A DNA stretch of 64,000 nucleotides, taken from assembly GCF_042646385.1 (NCBI RefSeq), contig NZ_JBHRTO010000001.1, positions 992,001 to 1,056,000 of the forward strand, written 5' to 3'. Below the pieces are notes generated by a model. That model was given only the letters and a program-made list of their open reading frames with translations, was not told where the DNA came from and ran no database searches. Position numbers and translations under genes: made by a program. The first letter of the stretch is position 1. Each line of letters begins with the position of its first letter. Positions 51,173 through 60,294 of the stretch are shown here, piece after piece. Origin of the DNA: Cypionkella sinensis (GTDB lineage Bacteria; Pseudomonadota; Alphaproteobacteria; Rhodobacterales; Rhodobacteraceae).

Positions 51173-51952
51173 TCACGCCACCTTGCTGGGAAAGCGGCTT
51201 TCAAACCACTTGAACAACAACACGATCAGCGCCGTGATGATCATATAGGTCAGCGCCAGCAGCAGCAGCGGCTCATAGACCACCAAAGTATCGCGCCGCA
51301 CCCGGCCCGCCACATCATAGATTTCCATGATGGTGATCGTGGATATCAGCGGAGTCGATTTCAACTGCAACACCGTCTCGCCGCCAATCGTCGGCAACAC
51401 CCGCTGGATCGCCTGCGGCAGCCAGATCCGGCGGAACATGGTGAAACGCGGCATCCCCATCGCCTTTGCAGCCTCAAGCTGGCCATGCGGCACCGATTTG
51501 AACGCACCACGCAACACCTCACCCTCATACCCCGCGACCGACAGCGACAGCGCTATAACCGCATAGGGCCATGCCTGCCGCAAAATCGGCCACATCGCCG
51601 AATCCCGGATCCACGGGATCGACGGAAACAGCGCCCCAATCCCGTAATACAAAAGCCAGATCTGCATCAAAAGCGGTGTGCCCCGGATCACCGAACAGAA
51701 CACCCGCGCAGGCCAAGCCAGCCACCGCGGCCCCGCCGCCTGCACAAAGCCAATCGGAATCGCCAGCGCAAAGCCGACAACCATCGTCACCACCAGCATC
51801 CAGATCGTCTGCCACAACCCGCGCAGCATCATCGACTGATACTTCGGATTGGCCAGCCAATCCCACTGCAACGCATAGGCGCACCACCCGACCAACCCGA
51901 TCGCAATCCCGATCATGATCACCCGGCGCAGGTTCAGAAAATCGCGCATCAC
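51173..51952 (-). CDS. polar amino acid ABC transporter permease (HisM type)
   Basis: Inner-membrane permease of 259 residues in the His/Glu/Gln/Arg/opine family. Five or six membrane helices are visible from residue 14. The EAA-type loop, which contacts the ATPase, reads ALSLSVAGYEGEVLRGAFKS and VPHGQLEAAKAMGMPR. Its start overlaps the stop of the other permease gene by four bases. The transported amino acid cannot be told. Position and length fit HisM, OccM or ArtM. Confidence 0.9.
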   Translation of the reverse strand: MMRDFLNLRRVIMIGIAIGLVGWCAYALQWDWLANPKYQSMMLRGLWQTIWMLVVTMVVGFALAIPIGFVQAAGPRWLAWPARVFCSVIRGTPLLMQIWLLYYGIGALFPSIPWIRDSAMWPILRQAWPYAVIALSLSVAGYEGEVLRGAFKSVPHGQLEAAKAMGMPRFTMFRRIWLPQAIQRVLPTIGGETVLQLKSTPLISTITIMEIYDVAGRVRRDTLVVYEPLLLLALTYMIITALIVLLFKWFESRFPSKVA

Positions 51953-52686
51953 GCCCTCTGCTCGCGTTGGCCACGGCGCGCAGCTTTCTCAAGCCGCCCA
52001 AACAGCAAGATCGAGATCAGCGAAATCGCCATGTAAAGCGTCATCGCCGCCCCGTAAAACGTGAAAAACGCCTTGGTGGTGGCCGAGGCCTGAAACGTCG
52101 CCTTGGTCAGTTCGGTAAAGCCGATCACCGCCAGCAAAGCCGTGTCTTTGGTGGCATTCAGCCACAGATTGCCCAATCCCGGTATCGCGTTCGAGGTCAT
52201 CAGCGGCAGCGTGATCCGCCGCGCCAGCATCACCGGCGGCATCCCCATCGCGCGCGCAGCCTCGATCTGACCCTGAGGCACGGCCAGAATGGCACCGCGC
52301 AACACCTCGATCTGATACGCCCCCTGCACCACCGCCAACACCATCACCCCGGTGATGAACTGCGGCAGATTGATCCGCTCATACCCCAGCCCCAGCAGCA
52401 CCTGATTGATCAAGGCAGGCACCGCGTAATACAGGATCAGGATCAGCACCAGTTCCGGCACCGCCCGCACAATCGTCGTATAGACGGCCAGCAGGTCTTT
52501 CGCGACCGGACCGCCGTAAAGTTTGCCAAACGCGCCCGATACGCCAATGCAAAACCCAATCGCATAGGCACCAAGCGCGATCAGCAGCGAATTGCCAAAG
52601 CCCCAAAGCAGGGTCGCCCCCCAACCGCAATCGCCAAAGCCAAGCAGCGTCAGGCTGGATAGTTGTGCGGGAGGGGGGCAGACCAT
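51949..52686 (-). CDS. polar amino acid ABC transporter permease (HisQ type)
   Basis: The partner permease, 245 residues, with about five membrane helices. The conserved ATPase-contact loop is VQGAYQIEVLRGAILAVPQG followed by QIEAARAMGMPP. The start codon overlaps the stop codon of the binding-protein gene by one base. Together with HisM and the ATPase it forms the membrane part of the importer. Confidence 0.9.
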   Translation of the reverse strand: MVCPPPAQLSSLTLLGFGDCGWGATLLWGFGNSLLIALGAYAIGFCIGVSGAFGKLYGGPVAKDLLAVYTTIVRAVPELVLILILYYAVPALINQVLLGLGYERINLPQFITGVMVLAVVQGAYQIEVLRGAILAVPQGQIEAARAMGMPPVMLARRITLPLMTSNAIPGLGNLWLNATKDTALLAVIGFTELTKATFQASATTKAFFTFYGAAMTLYMAISLISILLFGRLEKAARRGQREQRA

Positions 52687-53450
52687 CAGTTTGCAGGGCC
52701 GTAGATGTCGAACGGGAAGTATTTCTTGGTGATGGCATCATATTCGCCATCTGCCCGGACATCCGCGATGGCCTTGTTCAGGGTTTCCTTCAGCGGATCG
52801 CCCTTGCGCAGGCCAAAGCCCACACCGCGGCCCAGGATCACCGGATCATCGGCCACGTTGCCCACATTCTCACAGCAAGCACCCGGCTCGGTTTTCAGGA
52901 AATCGCCCACCACGATGGAATCAGCGACCACCGCATCAATCCGGCCAGCAGCCAGATCCTGATAGGATTCGTCCGAAGTCTGGTAGCTTTTCAATTCGGC
53001 ATCCGGGAAGTGCGCCTGCACATAGGCTTCCTGAATGGTCGACACCTGCACCCCGATGATCTTGCCTGCCAGCCCTTCCGGCGTCGGCAGGATGCCCGAG
53101 CCTTTGGCGGCCATCACAGCGGTCGGGGTGTTGTAGTATTTGTTGGTGAAATCAATGCTCTTTTCACGCTCTTCGTTGATCGACATCGACGACATGATCA
53201 CGTCGATCTGGCCCGCGTTCAGCGCCGGAATGATGCCATCCCAAGCGGTCGGGGTGATCACGCAATCCAAAGCGGCCTTTTTGCAGACGGCCCCCAGAAA
53301 GTCGATCTCCCAGCCCACCCAATTGCCGCTGGCATCGGGCGAGGTGAACGGCGGATAGGGCTCGGCCGCAACGCCGATCTTCAGCGGAGCAGCCAAGGCA
53401 GCGGTGCCGAACAGCAGCGAGACTGCGGCAGCAATGGCGAGTTTCTTCAT
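52686..53450 (-). CDS. amino acid ABC transporter substrate-binding protein
   Basis: Periplasmic binding protein of the HisJ/ArgT (SBP_bac_3) family, 254 residues from the ATG at 53450, which has a GAGGA site. A signal peptide ends near AALAAP (residue 23). The fold motifs are KIGVAAEPYPPFT at the mature N-terminus, VGWEIDFLGAVCKKA, and GIIPALNAGQIDVI. The mature protein has four cysteines, including a CC pair near residue 195 in GACCENV. The lysine/arginine/ornithine or opine type is most likely, though the specificity is not certain. Confidence 0.9.
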   Translation of the reverse strand: MKKLAIAAAVSLLFGTAALAAPLKIGVAAEPYPPFTSPDASGNWVGWEIDFLGAVCKKAALDCVITPTAWDGIIPALNAGQIDVIMSSMSINEEREKSIDFTNKYYNTPTAVMAAKGSGILPTPEGLAGKIIGVQVSTIQEAYVQAHFPDAELKSYQTSDESYQDLAAGRIDAVVADSIVVGDFLKTEPGACCENVGNVADDPVILGRGVGFGLRKGDPLKETLNKAIADVRADGEYDAITKKYFPFDIYGPAN

Positions 53451-53484
53451 AGTCAATCCTCACAGGTTGGTTTAAATTTCCGTG

Positions 53485-54264
53485 TTAACCCACGGTTTTC
53501 AGGAACTGTTTCAGCCTTTCCGATTTCGGAGAGCCGAACACTTCGGCAGGCGGACCCTGTTCTTCGATCACGCCGTTATGCAGATAGATCACATGGGTTG
53601 CGACCTCGCGCGCGAATTTCATTTCATGCGTGACAAGCACCATGGTGCGGCCCTCATCGGCCAGCCCTTTGATCACTTGCAGCACCTCGCCCACCAGTTC
53701 GGGGTCAAGCGCCGAGGTCGGCTCGTCAAACAGCATCGCACGGGGTTCCATGCACAAAGCCCGCGCAATCGCCGCGCGCTGTTGCTGCCCGCCCGACATA
53801 TAGGCCGGATAAGCGCCCTCTTTTTCCGCCAAACCCACGCGCGCAAGCAGCTTGCGCGCCCGCGCCTCTGCCTCGGCGCGCGGCAGTTTCAGCACATGCA
53901 CCGGCACTTCGATCAGGTTTTCCAAGACGGTTTTATGCGTCCAGAGGTTAAAGCTCTGGAACACCATACCAAGGCTTTGCCGCAGCCGTTCCAACTGCCG
54001 CCGATCTGACGGGCTGCCATCGGCGTGCATCGACACCGCCTCGCCGCCAATCTCGATGGTGCCGCTGGACGGTGTTTCCAGAAAGTTGATGCAGCGCAGC
54101 ATGGTCGACTTGCCCGACCCCGAGCCACCGATGATCGCCACCACATCGCCTTCGCAGGCTGTAAGCGAGACGCCTTTCAGCACCTCATGCGTGCCAAAAG
54201 ATTTGTGCAGGCCAGCCACACGGATTGCGATGGGCTTTGCAGCCGTAGTTCCCTGAATCGGCAT
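53485..54264 (-). CDS. polar amino acid ABC transporter ATP-binding protein
   Basis: Importer ATPase of 259 residues. Walker A is GGSGSGKSTM, the signature is MSGGQQQRAAIA, Walker B is AMLFDEPTSALDP, and the switch histidine follows in VLVTHEMKFA. It lies upstream of the binding protein gene on the same strand and is the first gene of the four-gene transporter operon. The region between it and aroB (152 bp) shows no clear terminator. Confidence 0.93.
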   Translation of the reverse strand: MPIQGTTAAKPIAIRVAGLHKSFGTHEVLKGVSLTACEGDVVAIIGGSGSGKSTMLRCINFLETPSSGTIEIGGEAVSMHADGSPSDRRQLERLRQSLGMVFQSFNLWTHKTVLENLIEVPVHVLKLPRAEAEARARKLLARVGLAEKEGAYPAYMSGGQQQRAAIARALCMEPRAMLFDEPTSALDPELVGEVLQVIKGLADEGRTMVLVTHEMKFAREVATHVIYLHNGVIEEQGPPAEVFGSPKSERLKQFLKTVG

Positions 54265-54416
54265 GTGTTTCCTGCCGTTATGATTTCAGCCATCAAATGC
54301 CCGACCCTGCAATTATGCAAGCGAATAATTGCAGACTTGCACAGAGCACCCGGCTCACCGCGCCGAACTTTGCCGAAAATCTCGGCATCAGCACGTTTAT
54401 GCGGCTTTGTTTGCGC

Positions 54417-55535
54417 CTACCGCCGCACAGCCAGTGCATCGGCCAAAAGCCCGCGCACCGCATCTGTCGGCACATCTTCGGCAACAAAAGCCTCACCAAT
54501 ACCGCGCGCAAGGATGAAACGCAGCTTGCCGTCGATCACCTTCTTGTCCTGCCCCATCAGCGCCAGCAGAGCCTCGGGCCCCGGCAGATCGCCGTCAATA
54601 TCGCGCAGATCGGTCTTCATGCCCAAGGCTTTCAGATGCGCGCGCACCCGGCTGGGAGCTTCCTGCGCACAAAGCCCGAGGCGTTGCGACAATTCAAACG
54701 CCATGGCGCAGCCAATCGCGACACCCTCGCCATGCAACAGCCGATCCGAAAATCCGGTCGCCTTTTCCAGCGCATGGCAGAAGGTATGGCCCAGATTAAG
54801 CAGCGCGCGCTCGCTCTCTTCGGTCTCATCGCGCGAGACGATCCCCGCCTTCATCTCTACCGAGCGGGTCACGGCATATTGCCGCAAAGCAACATCGCCG
54901 CGCGCCATCTCAACCGCATTGGCTTCCAGCCAATCGTAAAACCGCGCATCGCCAAGCAGGCCGTATTTCACCACCTCGCCATAACCGGCCAGGAAGTCAC
55001 GCGGCGCCAGAGTGGACAAAACGTCAATATCCGCCAGCACGAGACTGGGCTGATGGAACGCGCCCACCAGGTTCTTGCCCTGCGGCGTATTGATGCCGGT
55101 CTTGCCGCCGACCGAGCTGTCTACCTGCGCCAGCAGCGTGGTGGGGATCTGCACAAACCGCACGCCGCGCCGCAACACCGCCGCGGCAAAGCCCACCAGA
55201 TCGCCAACAACCCCCCCGCCAAACGCCACGACCACATCGCGCCGCTCAATCTTCTGCTCCAGCAGCCATTCCACCGCGCGGGCAAATTGCTCCCAACCTT
55301 TCGAGCCTTCGCCGGGCGGAATGGTCAGCGCGGTCATCGCGATGCCCTCATTCTCAAACGCCTTGGCAAGCTCCATCAGATGCCGCGCCGCCACCGTGTC
55401 ATCGGTGATCACCGCAACCTTGCGGCGGTGCAGCAAGGGCGCGATCTGATGACCGGCTTGCGCGATCAGACCCTGACCGATGCGCACCTCATAGCTGCGC
55501 GCGCCCAGATCGACATTGACCACGTTCATGCTCAT
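54417..55535 (-). CDS. aroB: 3-dehydroquinate synthase
   Basis: NAD- and metal-dependent enzyme of the shikimate pathway that closes DAHP into 3-dehydroquinate. The 372-residue length is usual. NAD-binding and active-site motifs include AFGGGVVGDLVGFAA, PTTLLAQVDSSVGGKTGIN and the metal ligands in NLGHTFCHALE and LLHGEGVAIG. It follows aroK by two bases on the same strand, so the two steps of the pathway are cotranscribed. An alternative ATG two codons in is possible. Confidence 0.96.
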   Translation of the reverse strand: MSMNVVNVDLGARSYEVRIGQGLIAQAGHQIAPLLHRRKVAVITDDTVAARHLMELAKAFENEGIAMTALTIPPGEGSKGWEQFARAVEWLLEQKIERRDVVVAFGGGVVGDLVGFAAAVLRRGVRFVQIPTTLLAQVDSSVGGKTGINTPQGKNLVGAFHQPSLVLADIDVLSTLAPRDFLAGYGEVVKYGLLGDARFYDWLEANAVEMARGDVALRQYAVTRSVEMKAGIVSRDETEESERALLNLGHTFCHALEKATGFSDRLLHGEGVAIGCAMAFELSQRLGLCAQEAPSRVRAHLKALGMKTDLRDIDGDLPGPEALLALMGQDKKVIDGKLRFILARGIGEAFVAEDVPTDAVRGLLADALAVRR

Positions 55536-55537
55536 CT

Positions 55538-56077
55538 TCAGACCCTTTCCAGCACGTCGGCGCGGCTGCGCAAAGCCTCAACCACGCGCGCCGCCATATC
55601 TTCGACCGACAATTCCGCCGAGGAATCAACCGTCAGATCGGCCATCTGGTAGAAGGGAAGCCGGGCATCGTAAAGCCCGCGCAGGGTTTCGCGCGGATTG
55701 GCGGTGCGCAGCAGCGGTCGGGTGCTTTTGTGGCGCACGCGTTGCCAAAGCAGTTCCAGATCGGCGCGCAACCAGACCGAAACACCCGCATCATGGATCA
55801 AATCGCGGTTGGCTTCAGCCAGAAAAGCACCGCCGCCGGTGGACAGGATACATGGCGCGCCGCGCAGCAGCCGGGCGATCACTTCGGTTTCGCGCGCACG
55901 AAAGAATGCCTCGCCGTCGCGCGCAAAAATCTCGGCAATCGAGCGATCCGCCGCCCGCACAATCTCTTCATCCGAATCAACGAAGGGCACGCCCAGCAGA
56001 CGCGACAGCGCCGTGCCCACGGCGGTTTTTCCCGCCCCCATCATCCCGACCATCACCACGGTTTTCTTCAACGCCAC
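55538..56077 (-). CDS. aroK: shikimate kinase
   Basis: Phosphorylates shikimate at O3 using ATP. From the GTG at 56077 the product is 179 residues, normal for AroK; the ATG codons further in would remove part of the fold. Motifs are Walker A GMMGAGKTAVG, the shikimate-binding DSDEEI and the STGGGAFL loop. The lid arginine region is KSTRPLLRTANPRE. An AGGGAAAA site precedes the GTG. The frame to 56173 has no support. It is the first gene of aroK-aroB. Confidence 0.93.
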   Translation of the reverse strand: MALKKTVVMVGMMGAGKTAVGTALSRLLGVPFVDSDEEIVRAADRSIAEIFARDGEAFFRARETEVIARLLRGAPCILSTGGGAFLAEANRDLIHDAGVSVWLRADLELLWQRVRHKSTRPLLRTANPRETLRGLYDARLPFYQMADLTVDSSAELSVEDMAARVVEALRSRADVLERV

Positions 56078-56283
56078 GATGTTTTTCCCTGTGTGCCTTG
56101 ATTTGCAGCGCCAGATGGCGCATCGCCGCCCAAAGCATATCTTTCTTGTCTGAATGGCGTGAACTCGGCGCAAATGCCATATATAATCTGCATAGCGCTG
56201 CGAAGGCTTTTGCCGGCGGTGGCGAAATCACGACAACAATCGCGCAGGGAAAACCTGCGGCAGCAGTAGAAGGCGAAGCGGGC

Positions 56284-56418
56284 ATGGGGCGTCTGATCAA
56301 GGTTTTGGTGGTATTGGCTGTGCTTGGCATCATTGGGCTGACGGGTTACGCTTATCTCGCGGATCTTTCTCCGACCGCATCCGAGGTAAAGTTGCCGGTG
56401 ACGTTGAATGTTGATTAA
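56284..56418 (+). CDS. small single-pass membrane protein
   Basis: A 44-residue protein that short-gene filters usually miss. A cytoplasmic MGRLIK is followed by one membrane helix (LVVLAVLGIIGLTGYAYL split about residues 8-25) and a short acidic periplasmic tail ending LPVTLNVD. The last 11 bases overlap the start of the next gene, which also has an N-terminal signal, suggesting coupled synthesis and possibly a complex. It lies in the aroK-xerD region, divergent from aroK. Function unknown. Confidence 0.7.
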   Translation: MGRLIKVLVVLAVLGIIGLTGYAYLADLSPTASEVKLPVTLNVD

Positions 56419-58051
56419 CACCCTTGGCGGCTGTCTGGCAGCGGCGCTGGCTTTGGCGCTGCCAAGTCTCCTGCCCAGCATGGCTGCCGCCGAGAAGAAA
56501 CCGCTGTCGGCCATCGACTGGTTGTCTCAATCGGTAAAGACGCCGATGCCCAAGGGCGGTGTGGCACCGCAAGCCCCCGCCGAGCCTGCTGCACTGGCTC
56601 CGGCTGCGATCAAGAACGGCACGCAGGCCAATCTGCCGCCCGTCGCCAATGAGCCGAAAGTCACCACCGATGCGCTGCCCGATCAGGTGGCCACCACCGT
56701 GCTGGGCGGCACCTCGCTGGATGCGGTCGGGCTGTTGCCGCCGCAAGTGACGGGCTTCCCGCATGATCTGTGGGGCATCGGCCACAGCGCCGAGATTGCC
56801 CGCGACATTGCCGACGCAGGTCAGGGCGACGTGCCCGCCCTGCAATCGCTGCTGATGACGCTGCTGTTGGCCGAGGCCGAAGCGCCAGCCGATTCCGCAG
56901 GCTCGGGCGATTTGCTGATCGCACGCATCGACAAGCTCTTGACCATCGGCGCGCTGGATCAGGCGCAGGCGCTGATCGAGGCGGCAGGCGCTGCCAGCTC
57001 GCCCGAACTGTTCCGCCGCAGCTTTGATGTGGCGCTGCTGACCGGCGAAGAAGACAAGGCCTGCGAGGTTTTGAAATCCGCCCCCGGCCTAGCCCCCACC
57101 CTGACGACACGGGTGTTTTGTCTGGCCCGCGCTGGCGATTGGAATGCCGCCGCGCTGACACTGCGCACCGCGCAGGCCTTGGACAATATCAGCGCCGAAG
57201 ATGACGCACTGCTGTCACGCTTTCTCGACCCCGAGCAGTTTGATGGCGAGCCGATGCCGCCCGCGCCCAAGCCGATTACGCCGCTGGTCTGGCGCATCTA
57301 TGATGCCTTGGGCGAACCCCTTCCCACCACCACCCTGCCCCCGGCCTTTGCCAATGCCGATCTGTCCGACCGCGCGGGATGGAAAGCACAGATCGAAGCC
57401 GCCGAGCGTCTGTCACGCGCGGGCGCAATCGCTCCGAACGTCCTGCTGGGCCTTTACACCGATCGTGCCCCCGCAGCCTCGGGCGGGGTATGGGATCGGG
57501 CCGATGCGTTCCAACGCTTTGACGCCGCCCTGACCAAACGCGATGTGGCGGCGGTCGAGCAGCGCCTGCCGCTGGCCTATGCGCGGATGAAAGATGTGGA
57601 AATCGAGGTGCCCTTTGCCACCCTGTTCGCAGGGCCGCTGGCCACCATGCACCTGACGGGCGATGCCGCCCGCATCAGCTATGAATTGGGCCTGCTGTCG
57701 CCCGAATATGAACGGCTGGCGAAATCGCCCGATGCGGGCACCGATGCGCGCACGGCGTTTCTGGCGGGCCTCGCCGCAGGATCGGTCAAGGGCCTGATCG
57801 CCCCAGACAGCATGGCCCGCGCCATCGCCCCCGCCTTTACCGACCCGCAACTGCCCGACGACATTGCCGCCTTAATCGCACAAAAGCGGGTGGGTGAGGC
57901 GATGCTGCAAGCGATGATCCGCATCGAATCCGGCCTGCGTGGTGAGTTGGTGAAGGTCACAGAAGGCCTGTCGGTGCTGCGCAAACTGGGGCTAGAGGAT
58001 ATCGCCCGCCGCACCGCCTTGCAGTTGATGCTGTTGGAACGGCGGGGCTGA
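56408..58051 (+). CDS. large exported protein, function unknown
   Basis: A 547-residue product with a signal peptide (cleavage near MAAAEKK, about residue 27). The next 100 residues are proline- and alanine-rich and probably disordered. The rest (about residues 120-547) is mostly helical with repeated leucine- and alanine-rich helices, suggesting a tetratricopeptide- or SEL1-like solenoid, although I see no clear consensus. Two cysteines (DKACEVL and RVFCLARAG) are about 20 residues apart. It overlaps the small membrane protein gene upstream and is followed immediately by xerD. It appears to be a conserved hypothetical of Rhodobacterales. Confidence 0.8.
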   Translation: MLINTLGGCLAAALALALPSLLPSMAAAEKKPLSAIDWLSQSVKTPMPKGGVAPQAPAEPAALAPAAIKNGTQANLPPVANEPKVTTDALPDQVATTVLGGTSLDAVGLLPPQVTGFPHDLWGIGHSAEIARDIADAGQGDVPALQSLLMTLLLAEAEAPADSAGSGDLLIARIDKLLTIGALDQAQALIEAAGAASSPELFRRSFDVALLTGEEDKACEVLKSAPGLAPTLTTRVFCLARAGDWNAAALTLRTAQALDNISAEDDALLSRFLDPEQFDGEPMPPAPKPITPLVWRIYDALGEPLPTTTLPPAFANADLSDRAGWKAQIEAAERLSRAGAIAPNVLLGLYTDRAPAASGGVWDRADAFQRFDAALTKRDVAAVEQRLPLAYARMKDVEIEVPFATLFAGPLATMHLTGDAARISYELGLLSPEYERLAKSPDAGTDARTAFLAGLAAGSVKGLIAPDSMARAIAPAFTDPQLPDDIAALIAQKRVGEAMLQAMIRIESGLRGELVKVTEGLSVLRKLGLEDIARRTALQLMLLERRG

Positions 58052-59002
58052 ATGGCAGCCCCACGTCACGCTGACAGTTGGATTTCCAGCTTTCTGGCCG
58101 CGCAAGCCGCCGATCTGGGGGCCGCGCGCAACACCCAACTCGCCTATGGCCGCGATCTGAAAGATTTCGCCACTTGGCTGGAACGCAATGCCAGCAGTTT
58201 TGCCACCGCCACGCGCGAGGATGTCGAGGCTTACCTTGTGTTCTGCGATGCGCAGGGGCTGTCCAAAGCCACCCGCGCGCGCAGGCTGTCGGCGGTGCGC
58301 CAGCTTTACCGCTTTGCGCATGAGGAAGGCTGGCGCGACGATAACCCCGCCCTGCGCATCAAGGGCCCGGGCGCAAGCCAGCGCCTGCCCGGCACGCTCT
58401 CGCTGCCCGAAGTCGAACGCCTCCTCGACGCCGCCCGCCGCAAGGGCCGGTCCGAACCGGAACGACTGCGCAACTGCGCGTTGGTCGAATTGCTTTATGC
58501 CACCGGAATGCGGGTGTCGGAATTGGTGGGCCTGCCAGTGGCTGCCGTGCGCGGCGATCCGAAGATGATCCTTGTCACCGGCAAGGGCGACAAGGAACGC
58601 ATGGTGCCGCTGTCTGCCACAGCGCGCGCTGCGGTGCAGGATTGGCTGGCCGAACGCGACGCGCAGGAAGATGTGGCGCGCAAGCATGGCAAACCCGCAT
58701 CGAAATACCTGTTCCCCGGTCCGGGGGCCGATGGCCATCTGACGCGCCAGCATTTCTATTTGTTGGTCAAGGATATAGCCGTGCAAGGCGGCGTTGATCC
58801 TGCCAGCGTCACCCCCCACACCCTGCGCCATGCCTTTGCCACGCATCTGCTGGCAGGCGGGGCGGATCTGATGGTGATCCAGGCCCTGCTCGGTCACGCC
58901 GATGTCGCGACCACCGAGATTTACACGCATGTGCTGGATGATGATCTGCGCCGCCTTGTGCTGACGCATCATCCTCTGGCGGCTGGCAAAGCGGGCGCAT
59001 GA
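58052..59002 (+). CDS. xerD: tyrosine recombinase XerD
   Basis: Site-specific recombinase that resolves chromosome dimers at dif with XerC. The 316-residue protein has the N-terminal SAM-like core-binding domain (NTQLAYGRDLKDFATWLERN). The catalytic residues are Arg in TGMRVSELVGL, Lys in TGKGDKERMVPL, the HTLRHAFATHLL box (His, Arg), His in LLGHADVATTEIYTHV and Tyr in the same motif. It starts at the codon directly after the previous stop. No attachment site or mobile element is nearby, so the housekeeping XerD is the reading. Assignment to XerD over XerC is by neighbourhood and overall similarity. Confidence 0.92.
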   Translation: MAAPRHADSWISSFLAAQAADLGAARNTQLAYGRDLKDFATWLERNASSFATATREDVEAYLVFCDAQGLSKATRARRLSAVRQLYRFAHEEGWRDDNPALRIKGPGASQRLPGTLSLPEVERLLDAARRKGRSEPERLRNCALVELLYATGMRVSELVGLPVAAVRGDPKMILVTGKGDKERMVPLSATARAAVQDWLAERDAQEDVARKHGKPASKYLFPGPGADGHLTRQHFYLLVKDIAVQGGVDPASVTPHTLRHAFATHLLAGGADLMVIQALLGHADVATTEIYTHVLDDDLRRLVLTHHPLAAGKAGA

Positions 59003-60294
59003 TGCACGGTGTTTGGGTTTACACACTGCTCGTTGCCATTTTGGCCGCAGCCTCGCTGATGGCCGCCGTGATCGCCGCGCTGCAAAATCTGCCGCATGGC
59101 CGCACGCCCGCCAATCCTGCGGCGGTCAATCTGATCGCGCGCGGCGAAACCGGCCTTATGGCCCTGCGGCTGGCGCACAGCCTGACCGCACTTGCCGCCC
59201 TGTCGGGCCTGCTGTGGCAAGCGCGCGACTGGACGGGCTTTGACTTCGCCTGGCTGACCTTCGCTGCGGGGATCACCCTTGCGGTGCTGGGTCGGCTGAT
59301 CCCCTCTGCCGTGGGCAGTGCCGCGGCAGAGGCAACGCTGTCGCGACTGGGCACGTTTGGCCTGATCACGGCTTGGATTTGCGCCCCGCTGGCGATCCTG
59401 ATGCAAGCCCTGAAACAAGCCGCCCTGCGCAGCTTCGGGCTGACCTTTGATCTCTCTGAACAACATGACGCGCTGCGCGATGACATCGCCGGGGCCATCG
59501 CCTTGGGCCACTCCGGCGGTGCGATGCAGAAAGAGGATCGTGACCGCCTGCTGGGCGCGCTCGATCTGTCCGACCGTGCGGTGGAAGAAATCATGCGCCA
59601 CCGCCGCCAGATCGAAATGCTGAACGCCGACGATCCCCCCGGCGATATTGTCGCCCAGATGCTCGCCTCACCGCACTCGCGCCTGCCGGTGTTCCGCGAC
59701 GAGGCCGAGAATATTCTGGGCGTGGTCCACACCAAGGATCTGCTGCGCGAGTTGGATCGCCTGCTGCGCGGTGATGCCCCCGAGGGGTTGGAAAACCTTG
59801 ATATTCTAAAGGTCGCCAAGAAGCCCTATTTCATCCCCGACACCACCAACCTTGACGAACAGATGCGCGAATTTCTCAAGCGGCGCACGCATTTCGCCCT
59901 TGTGGTTGATGAATACGGCGCGCTTCAGGGGCTGATCACGCTTGAAGATATTCTGGAAGAAATCGTCGGCGACATCACCGATGAATTCGATGTGGTCACG
60001 CGCGATCAGGGCCTGAAACGTGACGGCAATGGCGATTATCTGATCGACGGCGCCATGACGATCCGCGATCTGAACCGCGCAACCGACTGGCAACTGCCCG
60101 ATGCCGAAGCCAACACCATCGCCGGGCTGGTGATCCACGAAGCCCAGATGATTCCGTCCGAGGGTCAGGTTTTCCACTTCCACGGCTTTCGCATCGAAGT
60201 GGCGCAACGCCGCGAGAACCGCCTCACCAAGCTGAAACTGCGCCCGGTGGCCGAGGTTGGCCTGTCCGCCCGCGCACCGATGTCGCGCGCCTAG
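58999..60294 (+). CDS. HlyC/CorC-type protein with CBS pair
   Basis: Membrane protein of 431 residues in the CNNM/CorC group, often labelled hemolysin family and linked to magnesium or cobalt efflux. The N-terminal domain has three or four membrane helices (about 5-30, 55-75, 85-105, 115-140). It is followed by a CBS pair (about 200-320; LPVFRDEAENILGVVHTKDLL and FALVVDEYGALQGLITLEDI) and the CorC_HlyC transporter-associated domain (about 335-415). It overlaps the xerD stop by four bases and continues the same operon. Its stop overlaps that of the convergent CAP-RTX gene. Confidence 0.9.
   Translation: MMHGVWVYTLLVAILAAASLMAAVIAALQNLPHGRTPANPAAVNLIARGETGLMALRLAHSLTALAALSGLLWQARDWTGFDFAWLTFAAGITLAVLGRLIPSAVGSAAAEATLSRLGTFGLITAWICAPLAILMQALKQAALRSFGLTFDLSEQHDALRDDIAGAIALGHSGGAMQKEDRDRLLGALDLSDRAVEEIMRHRRQIEMLNADDPPGDIVAQMLASPHSRLPVFRDEAENILGVVHTKDLLRELDRLLRGDAPEGLENLDILKVAKKPYFIPDTTNLDEQMREFLKRRTHFALVVDEYGALQGLITLEDILEEIVGDITDEFDVVTRDQGLKRDGNGDYLIDGAMTIRDLNRATDWQLPDAEANTIAGLVIHEAQMIPSEGQVFHFHGFRIEVAQRRENRLTKLKLRPVAEVGLSARAPMSRA

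Noticed and set aside
58052..59002. XerD as integrase of a mobile element
   Set aside because: It sits in a housekeeping operon with a CorC-like gene, and no attachment site, phage or transfer genes are present.
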